From: Euonymus europaeus
Lineage: Eukaryota > Streptophyta > Magnoliopsida > Celastrales > Celastraceae
Length of the DNA: 64,000 bases
NCBI GenBank assembly: GCA_963580455.1
Contig: OY756966.1
Location: 14,573,001-14,637,000, forward strand
Direction of reading: 5' to 3'
The position numbers were made by a program, and so were the translations under genes. This document shows positions 1 through 11,100 of this stretch, piece after piece. Position 1 is the first letter of the stretch. Every line of letters begins with the position of its first letter. Under the pieces are notes generated by a model that searched no databases, had not been told where the DNA came from, and was given only the letters and a program-made list of their open reading frames with translations.

Positions 1-187
1 TTCTTCTATGTTAAATTTTACAAGTATAAGCTTCCTACATTATTTCGATGCCAAAACACCAACTTTCTATGACAAATGGACAAAACCGTTAAAAGCTCCT
101 CCATTGAGAGAGTTCAGCAACTTCGGACCATCAAAGTTATTTGGTGTACAATTTCTATTGTTCTCATATGTCAAATTTTACGAGTAT

Positions 188-347
188 AAGCTTCCTACAT
201 TATTTCGATGCCAAAACACCAACTTTCTATGACAAATGGACAAAACCGTTAAAAGCTCCTCCATACAGAGAGTTGAGCAACTTCGGACCATCAAAGTTGC
301 TCGGTGTACAATTTCTATTGTTCTCATATGTCAAATTTTACGAGTAT
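188..347. repeat. Reference class A monomer
   Basis: This 160-bp unit is used here to number monomer positions; position 1 is the A of AAGCTT. Position 19-20 is the CG of TTTCGATG. Positions 41-50 read TATGACAAAT. Positions 88-96 and 107-115 form an inverted repeat. Positions 116-140 carry the class A signature GGTGTACAATTTC...CTCATATG. Positions 141-160 lead through GTCAAATTTTACGAGTAT back to AAGCTT. It has the CATACAG marker near position 75, typical of the second A monomer in the alpha order. Its base composition is close to 37% G+C, with five CpG sites per monomer. Confidence 0.95.
275..302. other. Inverted repeat (dyad) inside the monomer, example
   Basis: GAGCAACTT is followed after a 10-base spacer by its exact reverse complement AAGTTGCTC. 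This is monomer position 88-115 and recurs in most A, B1 and B2 monomers. In A2 monomers the arms lengthen to 10 bp (GAGCAACTTT / AAAGTTGCTC, spacer 8). In several B6 monomers both arms change together (GAGCAATTT / AAATTGCTC), for example at 12586-12613. B4 and B5 monomers (GGGCAACTT or GGGTAACTT with AAATTTCTC) have lost it. A role in cruciform formation or protein binding is inference from known enrichment of dyads in centromeric satellites. Confidence 0.8.
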
Positions 348-987
348 AAGCTTCCTACATTATTTCGATGCCAAAACACCAACTTTCTATGACAAATGGA
401 CAAAACCGTTAAAAGCTCCTCCATAGAGAGAGTTGAGCAACTTCGGACTATCAAAGTTGCTTGGGATAGACTTTTAATTGTTCTTCTATGTCAAATTTTA
501 TGAGTATAAGCTTCCTACATTATTTCGATGCCAAAACACCAACTTTCTATGACAAACGAACAAAACCGTTAAAAGCTCCTCCATAGAGAGAGTTGAGCAA
601 CTTCGAACTATCAAAATTGCTCGGGATAGACTTTGTATTGTTCTTCTATGTCAAATTTTACGAGTATAAGCTTCCTACATTATTTTGATGCCAAAACACC
701 AACTTTCTATGACGAATATACAAAACCGTTAAAAGCTCCTCCATAGAGAGAGTTGGGCAACTTCGGACTCTCAAAATTTCTCGGGATAGACTTTTTATTG
801 TTTTTCTATGTCAAATTTTACAAGTATAAGCTTCCTAGATTATTTCGATGCCAAAACACCAACTTTCTATGACAAATGGACAAAACCGTTAAAAGCTCCT
901 CCATAGAGAGAGTTGAGCAACTTCGGAATCTCAAAGTTGCTCGGGATAGACTTTTTATTGCTCTTCTATGTCAAATTTTACGAGTAT

Positions 988-2195
988 AAGCTTCCTACAT
1001 TATTTCGATGCCAAAACACCAACTTTCTAAGACAAATATACAAAACCGTTAAAAGCTCCTCCATAGAGAGAGTTGGGCAACTTCGGACTATCAAAATTTC
1101 TCGGGATAGACTTTTTATTGTTCTTCTATGTCAAATTTTACGAGTTAAGCTTCGTAGATTATTTCGATGCCAAAACATCAACTTTCTATGACAAATGGAC
1201 AAAACCGTTAAAAGCTCCTCCATAGAGAGAGTTGAGCAACTTCGGACTGTGAAAGTTGCTCGGGATAGACTTTTTATTGTTCTTCTATGTCAAATTTTAC
1301 GAGTATAAGCTTCCTAGATTATTTCGATGCCAAAACACCAACTTTCTATGACAAATGGACAAAACCGTTAAAAGCTCCTCCATAGAGAGAGTTGAGCAAC
1401 TTCGGACCATCAAAGTTGCTCGGTGTACAATTTCTATTGTTCTCATATGTCAAATTTTACGAGTATAAGCTTCCTACATTATTTCGATGCCAAAACACCA
1501 ACTTTCTAAGACAAATATACAAAACCGTTAAAAGCTCCTCCATAGAGAGAGTTGGGCAACTTCGGACTATCAAAATTTCTCGGGATAGACTTTTTATTGT
1601 TCTTCTATGTCAAATTTTACGAGTTAAGCTTCGTAGATTATTTCGATGCCAAAACATCAACTTTCTATGACAAATGGACAAAACCGTTAAAAGCTCCTCC
1701 ATAGAGAGAGTTGAGCAACTTCGGACTGTGAAAGTTGCTCGGGATAGACTTTTTATTGTTCTTCTATGTCAAATTTTACGAGTATAAGCTTCCTAGATTA
1801 TTTCGATGCCAAAACACCAACTTTCTATGACAAATGGACAAAACCGTTAAAAGCTCCTCCATAGAGAGAGTTGAGCAACTTCGGACCATCAAAGTTGCTC
1901 GGTGTACAATTTCTATTGTTCTCATATGTCAAATTTTACGAGTATAAGCTTCCTACATTATTTCGATGCGAAAACACCAACTTTCTAAGACAAATATACA
2001 AAACCGTTAAAAGCTCCTCCATAGAGAGAGTTGGGCAACTTCGGACTATCAAAATTTCTCGGGATAGACTTTTTATTGTTCTTCTATGTCAAATTTTACG
2101 AGTTAAGCTTCGTAGATTATTTCGATGCCAAAACACCAACTTTCTATGACAAATGGACAAAACCGTTAAAAGCTCCTCCATAGAGAGAGTTGAGC
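988..2195. repeat. 479-bp three-monomer repeat, about 2.5 copies
   Basis: The HindIII landmarks at 988, 1467 and 1946 start successive units of 479 bp, made of two 160-bp monomers and one of 159 bp. The short monomer is marked by GAGTTAAGCTTCGTAG (landmarks 1147, 1626, 2105), where one base of GAGTATAAGC is missing. Each unit reads B4, then a B1 monomer, then an A monomer. The shared one-base deletion shows the copies arose by amplification of one unit. Similarity stops near 2195, where the sequence turns into TTCCGACCATC. Confidence 0.85.
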
Positions 2196-3423
2196 AACTT
2201 CCGACCATCAAAGTTGCTCGGTGTACAATTTCTATTGTTCTCATATGTCAAATTTTACGAGTATAAGCTTCCTACAATATTTCGATGCCAAAAGACCAAC
2301 TTTCTATGACAAATGGACAAAACCGTTAAAAGCTCCTCCATAGAGAGAGTTGAGCAACTTCGGACCATCAAAGTTGCTCGGTGTACAATTTCTATTGTTC
2401 TCATATGTCAAATTTTACGAGTATAAGCTTCCTACATTATTTCGATGCCAAAACACCAACTTTCTATGACAAATGGACAAAACCGTTAAAAGCTCCTCTA
2501 TAGAGAGAGTTGAGCAACTTCGGACTGTGAAAGTTGCTCGGGATAGACTTTTTATTGCTCTTCTATGTCAAATTTTACGAGTATAATCTTCCTACATTAT
2601 TTCGATGCCAAAACACCAACTTTCTAAGACAAATATACAAAACCGTTAAAAGCTCCTCCATAGAGAGAGTTGAGCAACTTCGGACTGTGAAAGTTGCTCG
2701 GGATAGACTTTTTATTGTTCTTCTATGTCAAATTTTACGAGTATAAGCTTCCTACATTATTTCGATGCCAAAACACCAACTTTCTATGACAAATATACAA
2801 AACCGTTAAAAGCTCCTCCATAGAAAGAGTTGGGTAACTTCGGACTATCAAAATTTCTCAGGATAGACTTTTTATTATTCTTCTATGTCAAATTTTACGA
2901 GTATAAGCTTCCTAGATTATTTTGATGCCAAAACACCAACTTGCTATGACAAATAGACAAAACCGTTAAAAGCTCCACCATAGAGAGAGTTGAGCAACTT
3001 CGGACTATCAAAATTGCTCGGGATAGACTTTTTATTGTTCTTGTATGTTAAATTTTACGAGTATAAGCTTCCTACATTATTTCGATGCCAAAACACCAAC
3101 TTTCTATGACAAATGGACAAAACCGTTAAAAGCTCCTCCATAGAGAGAGTTGAGCAACTTCGGACTATCAAAGTTGCTCGGGATAGACTTTTAATTGTTC
3201 TTCTATGTCAAATTATACGAGTATAAGCTTCCTACATTATTTCGATGCCAAAACACCAACTTTCTATGACAAATGGACAAAACCGTTAAAAGCTCCTCAA
3301 TAGAGAGAGTTGAGCAACTTCGGACCATCAAAGTTGCTCGGTGTACAATTTCTATTGTTCTCATATGTCAAATTTTACGAGTATAAGCTTCCTACATTAT
3401 TTCGATGCCAAAACACCAACTTT

Positions 3424-4170
3424 CTAAGACAAATATACAAAACCGTTAAAAGCTCCTCCATAGAGAGAGTTGGGCAACTTCGGACTATCAAAATTTCTCG
3501 GGATAGACTTTTTATTGTTCTTCTATGTCAAATTTTACGAGTATAAGCTTCCTAGATTATTTCGATGCCAAAACAACAACTTTCTATGACAAATGGACAA
3601 AACCGTTAAAAGCTCCTCTATAGAGAGAGTTGAGCAACTTCGGACTGTGAAAGTTGCTCGGGATAGACTTTTTATTGTTCTTCTATGTCAAATTTTACGA
3701 GTATAAGCTTCGTACATTATTTCGATGCCAAAACACCAACTTTCTATGACAAATATACAAAACCGTTAAAAGCTCCTCCATAGAAAGAGTTGGGTAACTT
3801 TGGACTATCAAAATTTCTCGGGATAGACTTTTTATTGTTCTTGTATGTTAAATTTTACGAGTATAAGCTTCCTACATTATTTCGATGCCAAAACACCAAC
3901 TTTCTATGACAAATGGACAAAACCGTTAAAAGCTCCTCCATAGAGAGAGTTGAGCAACTTCGGACCATCAAAGTTGCTCGGGATAGACTTTTAATTGTTT
4001 TTCTATGTCAAATTTTATGAGTATAAGCTTCCTACATTATTTCGATGCCAAAACACCAACTTTCTATGACAAACGAACAAAACCGTTAAAAGCTCCTCCA
4101 TAGAGAGAGTTGAGCAACTTCGAACTATCAAAATTGCTCGGGATAGACTTTTTATTGTTCTTCTATGTCA
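3424..4170. repeat. Satellite stretch linking M1 to block P
   Basis: This holds ordinary monomers in the order B4 (about 3480), B1 (about 3640), B5-like with GTTCTTGTATGTTAAAT (about 3800), an A/B hybrid (about 3960, GGACCATCAAAG followed by GGGATAGACTTTTAATTG) and B3 (about 4120). No gene or unique sequence is present. The hybrid suggests recombination between monomer classes. Confidence 0.8.
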
Positions 4171-7025
4171 AATTTTACGAGTATAAGCTTCCTACATTAT
4201 TTCGATGCCAAAACACCAACTTTCTAAGACAAATATACAAAACCGTTAAAAGCTCCTCCATAGAGAGAGTTGGGCAACTTCGGACTCTAAAAATTTCTCG
4301 GGATAGACTTTTTATTGTTTTTCTATGTCATATTTTACAAGTATAAGCTTCCTAGATTATTTAGATGCCAAAACACCAACTTTCTATGACAAATGGACAA
4401 AAACGTTAAAAGCTCCTCCATAGAGAGAGTTGAGCAACTTCGGACTGTGAAAGTTGCTCGGGATAGACTTTTTATTGTTCTTCTATGTCAAATTTTACGA
4501 GTATAAGCTTCCTACATTATTTCGATGCCAAAACACCAACTTTCTATGACAAATGGACAAAACCGTTAAAAGCTCCTCCATAGAGAGAGTTGAGCAACTT
4601 CGGACCATCAAAGTTGCTCGGTGTACAATTTCTATTGTTCTCATATGTCAAATTTTACGAGTATAAGCTTCCTACATTATTTCGATGCCAAAACACCAAC
4701 TTTCTATGACAAATGGACAAAACCGTTAAAAGCTCCTCCATACAGAGAGTTGAGCAACTTCGGACCATCAAAGTTGCTCGGTGTACAATTTCTATTGTTC
4801 TCATATGTCAAATTTTACGAGTATAAGCTTCCTACATTATTTCGATGCCAAAACACCAACTTTCTATGACAAATGGACAAAACCATTAAAAGCTCCTCCA
4901 TACAGAGAGTTGAGCAACTTCGGACCATCAAAGTTGCTCGGTGTACAATTTCTATTGTTCTCATATGTCAAATTTTACGAGTATACGCTTCCTACATTAT
5001 TTCGATGCCAAAACACCAACTTTCTATGACAAATGGACAAAACCGTTAAAAGCTCCTCCATAGAGAGAGTTGAGCAACTTCGGACTCTCAAAGTTACTCG
5101 GGATAGACTTTTAATTGTTCTTCTATGTGAAATTATACGAGTATAAGTTTCCTACATTATTTCGATGCCAAAACACCAACTTTCTATGACAAATGGACAA
5201 AACCGTTAAAAGCTCCTCCATAGAGGGAGTTGAGCAACTTTGGACCATCAAAGTTGCTCGGTGTACAATTTCTATTGTTCTCATATGTCAAATTTACGAG
5301 TATAAGCTTCAGAGATTATTTCAATGCCAAAACACCAACTTTCTATGACAAATGGACAAAACCGTTAAAAGCTCCTCTATAGAGAGAGTTGAGCAACTTC
5401 GGACTGTGAAAGTTGCTCGGGATAGACTTTTTATTGTTCTTCTATGTCAAATTTTACGAGTATAAGCTTCCTACATTATTTCGATGCCAAAACACCAACT
5501 TTCTAAGACAAATATACAAAACCGTTAAAAGCTCCTCCATAGAGAGAGTTGGGCAACTTCGGACTATCAAAATTTCTCGGGATAGACTTTTTATTGTTCT
5601 TCTATGTTAAATTTTACGAGTATAAGCTTCCTAGATTATTTCGATGCCAAAACAACAACTTTCTATAACAAATGGACAAAACCGTTAAAAGCTCCTCCAT
5701 AGAGAGAGTTGAGCAACTTCGGACTGTGAAAGTTGCTCGGGATAGACTTTTTATTGTTCTTCTATGTCAAATTATACGAGTATAAGCTTCCTACATTATT
5801 TCGATGCCAAAACACCAACTTTCTATGACAAATGGACAAAACCGTTAAAAGCTCCTCCATAGAGAGAGTTGAGCAACTTCGGACCATCAAAGTTGCTCGG
5901 TGTACAATTTCTATTGTTCTTATATGTCAAATTTTACGAGTATAAGCTTCCTACATTATTTCGATGCCAAAACACCAACTTTCTATGACAAATGGACAAA
6001 ACCGTTAAAAGCTCCTCCATAGAGAGAGTTGAGCAACTTCGGACCATCAAAGTTGCTCGGTGTACAATTTCTATTGTTCTCATATGTCAAATTTTACGAG
6101 TATAAGCTTCCTACATTATTTCGATGCCAAAACACCAACTTTCTATGACAAATGGACAAAACCGTTAAAAGCTCCTCTATAGAGAGAGTTGAGCAACTTC
6201 GGACTGTGAAAGTTGCTCGGGATAGACTTTTATTGCTCTTCTATGTCAAATTTTACGAGTATAAGCTTCCTACATTATTTCGATGCCAAAACACCAACTT
6301 TCTATGACAAATGGACAAAACCGTTAAAAGCTCCTCCATAGAGAGAGTTGAGCAACTTCGGACTATCAAAGTTGCTCGGGATAGACTTTTAATTGTTCTT
6401 CTATGTCAAATTTTATGAGTATAAGCTTCCTACATTATTTCGATGCCAAAACACCAACTTTCTATGACAAACGAACAAAACCGTTAAAAGCTCCTCCATA
6501 GAGAGAGTTGAGCAACTTCGAACTATCAAAATTGCTCGGGATAGACTTTTTATTGATCTTCTATGTCAAATTTTACGAGTATAAGCTTCCTACATTATTT
6601 CGATGCCAAAACACCAACTTTCTAAGACAAATATACAAAACCGTTAAAAGCTCCTCCATAGAGAGAGTTGGGCAACTTCGGACTCTCAAAATTTCTCGGG
6701 ATAGACTTTTTATTGTTTTTCTATGTCAAATTTTACAAGTATAAGCTTCCTAGATTATTTAGATGCCAAAACACCAACTTTCTATGACAAATGGACAAAA
6801 CCGTTAAAAGCTCCTCCATAGAGAGAGTTGAGCAACTTCAGACTGTGAAAGTTGCTCGGGATAGACTTTTTATTGTTCTTCTATGTCAAATTTTACGAGT
6901 ATAAGCTTCCTACATTATTTCGATGCCAAAACACCAACTTTCTATGACAAATATACAAAACCGTTAAAAGCTCCTCCATAGAAAGAGTTGGGTAACTTCG
7001 GACTATCAAAATTTCTCGGGATAGA
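4170..7025. repeat. Segmental duplication copy P
   Basis: This block recurs at 8166-11185 at a spacing of 3996 bp, rising to 4156 bp after one extra monomer in the right copy near 9.75-9.9 kb. Shared private changes include GGACAAAAACG (4401), the one-base deletion AAATTTACGAG just before CTTCAGAG (about 5295), GTTCTTATATG (about 5919) and the deletion GACTTTTATTGC (about 6226). It contains two A(CATACAG) monomers in tandem, then B2-A2-B1-B4 in the beta order. Later it holds B2t-B3-B4c-B1 from the alpha order. Confidence 0.8.
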
Positions 7026-8165
7026 CTTTTTATTATACTTCTCTGCCAAATTTTACGAGTATAAGCTTCCTAGATTATTTTGATGCCAAAACACCAACTT
7101 TCTATGACAAATAGACAAAACCGTTAAAAGCTCCACCATAGAGAGAGTTGAGCAATTTCGGACTATCAAAATTGCTCGGGATAGACTTTTTATTGTTCTT
7201 CTATGTTAAATTTTACGAGTATAAGCTTCCTACATTATTTCGATGCCAAAACACCAACTTTCTATGACAAATGGACAAAACCGTTAAAAGCTCCTCCATA
7301 GAGAGAGTTGAGCAACTTCGGACCATCAAAGTTGCTCGGTGTACAATTACTATTGTTCTCATATGTCAAATTTTACGAGTATAAGCTTCCTACATTATTT
7401 CGATGCCAAAACACCAACTTTCTATGACAAATGGACAAAACCGTTAAAAGCTCCTCCATACAGAGAGTTGAGCAACTTCGGACCATCAAAGTTGCTCGGT
7501 GTACAATTTCTATTGTTCTCATATGTCAAATTTTACGAGTATAAGCTTCCTACATTATTTCGATGCCAAAACACCAACTTTCTAAGACAAATGGACAAAA
7601 CCATTAAAAGCTCCTCCATACAGAGAGTTGAGCAACTTCGGACCATCAAAGTTGCTCGGTGTACAATTTCTATTGTTCTCATATGTCAAATTTTACGAGT
7701 ATACGCTTCCTACATTATTTCGATGCCAAAACACCAACTTTCTATGACAAATGGACAAAACCGTTAAAAGCTCCTCCATAGAGAGAGTTGAGCAACTTCG
7801 GACTCTCAAAGTTCCTCGGGATAGACTTTTAATTGTTCTTCTATGTCAAATTATACGAGTATAAGTTTCCTACATTATTTCGATGCCAAAACACCAACTT
7901 TCCATGACAAATGGACAAAACCGTTAAAAGCTCCTCCATAGAGGGAGTTGAGCAACTTTGGACCATCAAAGTTGCTCGGTGTACAATTTCTATTGTTCTC
8001 ATATGTCAAATTTACGAGTATAAGCTTCAGAGATAATTTCAATGCCAAAACACCAACTTTCTATGACAAATGGACAAAACCGTTAAAAGCTCCTCTATAG
8101 AGAGAGTTGAGCAACTTCGGACTGTGAAAGTTGCTCGGGATAGACTTTTTATTGTTCTTCTATGT
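7025..8165. repeat. Block Q, partial third copy of the P core
   Basis: From about 7260 to 8150 this matches about 4540-5430 at a spacing of 2718 bp. The match includes the A(CATACAG) pair, the GTATACGCTTCC variant and the shortened A2 monomer with AAATTTACGAG (8005). Before it, at about 7020-7200, lie a B5 monomer with the oddity ATTATACTTCTCTGCC and a B6 monomer. At about 8215 GATGCAAAAC has lost one C, making a 159-bp monomer. Confidence 0.75.
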
Positions 8166-11100
8166 CAAATTTTACGAGTATAAGCTTCCTACATTATTTC
8201 GATGCAAAACACCAACTTTCTAAGACAAATATACAAAACCGTTAAAAGCTCCTCCATAAAGAGAGTTGGGCAACTTCGGACTCTCAAAATTTCTCGGGAT
8301 AGACTTTTTATTGTTTTTCTATGTCAAATTTTACAAGTATAAGCTTCCTAGATTATTTAGATGCGAAAACACCAACTTTCTATGACAAATGGACAAAAAC
8401 GTTAAAAGCTCCTCCATAGAGAGAGTTGAGCAACTTCGGACTGTGAAAGTTGCTCGGGATAGACTTTTTATTGTTCTTCTATGTCAAATTTTACGAGTAT
8501 AAGCTTCCTACATTATTTCGATGCCAAAACACCAACTTTCTATGACAAATGGACAAAACCGTTAAAAGCTCCTCCATAGAGAGAGTTGAGCAACTTCGGA
8601 CCATCAAAGTTGCTCGGTGTACAATTTCTATTGTTCTCATATGTCAAATTTTACGAGTATAAGCTTCCTACATTATTTCGATGCCAAAACACCAACTTTC
8701 TATGACAAATGGACAAAACCGTTAAAAGCTCCTCCATACAGAGAGTTGAGCAACTTCGGACCATCAAAGTTGCTCGGTGTACAATTTCTATTGTTCTCAT
8801 ATGTCAAATTTTACGAGTATAAGCTTCCTACATTATTTCGATGCCAAAACACCAACTTTCTATGACAAATGGACAAAACCATTAAAAGCTCCTCCATACA
8901 GAGAGTTGAGCAACTTCGGACCATCAAAGTTGCTCGGTGTACAATTTCTATTGTTCTCATATGTCAAATTTTACGAGTATACGCTTCCTACATTATTTCG
9001 ATGCCAAAACACCAACTTTCTATGACAAATGGACAAAATCGTTAAAAGCTCCTCCATAGAGAGAGTTGAGCAACTTCGGACTCTCAAAGTTACTCGGGAT
9101 AGACTTTTAATTGCTCTTCTATGTCAAATTATACGAGTATAAGCTTCCTACATTATTTCGATGCCAAAACACCAACTTTCTATGACAAATGGACAAAACC
9201 GTTAAAAGCTCCTCCATAGAGGGAGTTGAGCAACTTTGGACCATCAAAGTTGCTCGGTGTACAATTTCTATTGTTCTCATATGTCAAATTTACGAGTATA
9301 AGCTTCAGAGATTATTTCAATGCCAAAACACCAATTTTCTATGACAAATGGACAAAACCGTTAAAAGCTCCTCTATAGAGAGAGTTGAGCAACTTCGGAC
9401 TGTGAAAGTTGCTCGGGATAGACTTTTTATTGTTCTTCTATGTCAAATTTTACGAGTATAAGCTTCCTACATTATTTCGATGCCAAAACACCAACTTTCT
9501 AAGACAAATATACAAAACCGTTAAAAGCTCGTCCATAGAGAGAGTTGGGCAACTTCGGACTATCAAAATTTCTCGGGATAGACTTTTTATTGTTCTTCTG
9601 TGTCAAATTTTACGAGTATAAGCTTCCTAGATTATTTCGATGCCAAAACAACAACTTTCTATGACAAATGGACAAAACCGTTAAAAGCTCCTCCATAGAG
9701 AGAGTTGAGCAACTTCGGACTGTGAAAGTTGCTCGGGATAGACTTTTTATTGTTCTTCTATGTCAAATTTTACGAGTATAAGCTTCCTACATTATTTCGA
9801 TGCCAAAACACCAACTTTCTATGACAAATATACAAAACCGTTAAAAGCTCCTCCAAAGAAAGAGTTGGGTAACTTCGGACTATCAAAATTTCTCGGGATA
9901 GACTTTTTATTGTTCTTGTATGTTAAATTTTACGAGTATAAGCTTCCTACATTATTTCGATGCCAAAACACCAACTTTCTATGACAAATGGACAAAACCG
10001 TTAAAAGCTCCTCCATAGAGAGAGTTGAGCAACTTTGGACCATCAAAGTTGCTCGGTGTACAATTTCTATTGTTCTTATATGTCAAATTTTACGAGTATA
10101 AGCTTCCTACATTATTTCGATGCCAAAACACCAATTTTCTATGACAAATGGACAAAACCGTTAAAAGCTCCTCCATAGAGAGAGTTGAGCAACTTCGGAC
10201 CATCAAAGTTGCTCGGTGTACAATTTCTATTGTTCTCATATGTCAAATTTTACGAGTATAAGCTTCCTACATTATTTCGATGCCAAAACACCAACTTTCT
10301 ATGACAAATGGACAAAACCGTTAAAAGCTCCTCTATAGAGAGAGTTGAGCAACTTCGGACTGTGAAAGTTGCTCGGGATAGACTTTTATTGCTCTTCTAT
10401 GTCAAATTTTACGAGTATAAGCTTCCTACATTATTTCGATGCCAAAACACCAACTTTCTATGACAAATGGACAAAACCGTTAAAAGCTTCTCCATAGAGA
10501 GAGTTGAGCAACTTCGGACTATCAAAGTTGCTCGGGATAGACTTTTAATTGTTCTTCTATGTCAAATTTTATGAGTATAAGCTTCCTACATTATTTCGAT
10601 GCCAAAACACCAACTTTCTATGACAAACGAACAAAACCGTTAAAAGCTCCTCCATAGAGAGAGTTGAGCAACTTCGAACTATCAAAATTGCTCGGGATAG
10701 ACTTTTTATTATTCTTCTATGTCAAATTTTACGAGTATAAGCTTCCTACATTATTTCGATGCCAAAACACCAACTTTCTAAGACAAATATACAAAACCGT
10801 TAAAAGCTCCTCCATAGAGAGAGTTGGGCAACTTCGGACTCTCAAAATTTCTCGGGATAGACTTTTTATTGTTTTTCTATGTCAAATTTTACAAGTATAA
10901 GCTTCCTAGATTATTTAGATGCCAAAACACCAACTTTCTATGACAAATGGACAAAACCGTTAAAAGCTCCTCCATAGAGAGAGTTGAGCAACTTCGGACT
11001 GTGAAAGTTGCTCGGGATAGACTTTTTATTGTTCTTCTATGTCAAATTTTACGAGTATAAGCTTCCTACATTATTTCGATGCCAAAACACCAACTTTCTA

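Larger units (their letters stand above)
1..900. repeat. Alpha-order higher-order repeat, truncated at window edge
   Basis: The monomers run B6 tail, A(CCATTGAG, about 100), A(CATACAG, about 260), B2t (about 440), B3 (about 600, CAAACGAACAAAAC) and B4c (about 760, with the private variant GACGAATATA at 712). This is the same order found near 12.7, 17.5, 38.3, 43.3 and 63.4 kb. The A(CCATTGAG) monomer carries GTTCAGCAAC and AAGTTATTTGG, so its inverted repeat is broken on both arms. The unit continues to the left of the window. Confidence 0.8.
1..3424. repeat. Segmental duplication copy M1
   Basis: Position 1 matches position 12631 and the match continues for about 3.4 kb at a spacing of 12630 bp. 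It shares private changes such as TTCCGACCATC, CCTACAATATTTCGATG with AAAGACC, and GTATAATCTTCC. Near 2670 M1 lacks one whole monomer present in M2, after which the spacing is 12790 bp. Visible differences are few: base 22 is A here and G in M2, and CCTACAT near 355 reads CCTAGAT in M2. The match ends near 3424, where M1 moves to a B4 monomer and M2 repeats A(CTCAATAG). Confidence 0.85.

Noticed and set aside
97..113. CENP-B box-like motif around CTTCGGACTATC
   Set aside because: TTCG and the central A fit the mammalian core pattern, but the required CGGG four-base block is replaced by AAAG or AAAT, so the essential bases are not met.
188..193. HindIII, NdeI (CATATG) and TGTACA palindromes as regulatory sites
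   Set aside because: They are six-base palindromes fixed in the monomer; nothing suggests a regulatory use. HindIII is useful only as a landmark.
7339..7767. The longest open frame, 142 codons, and about a hundred similar frames of 63-104 codons
   Set aside because: They are by-products of the repeat. 160 leaves a remainder of one on division by three, so a frame passes through all three phases in successive monomers and the same peptide pieces recur everywhere. They share no independent start context and end wherever a variant base makes a stop. No known domain is visible.
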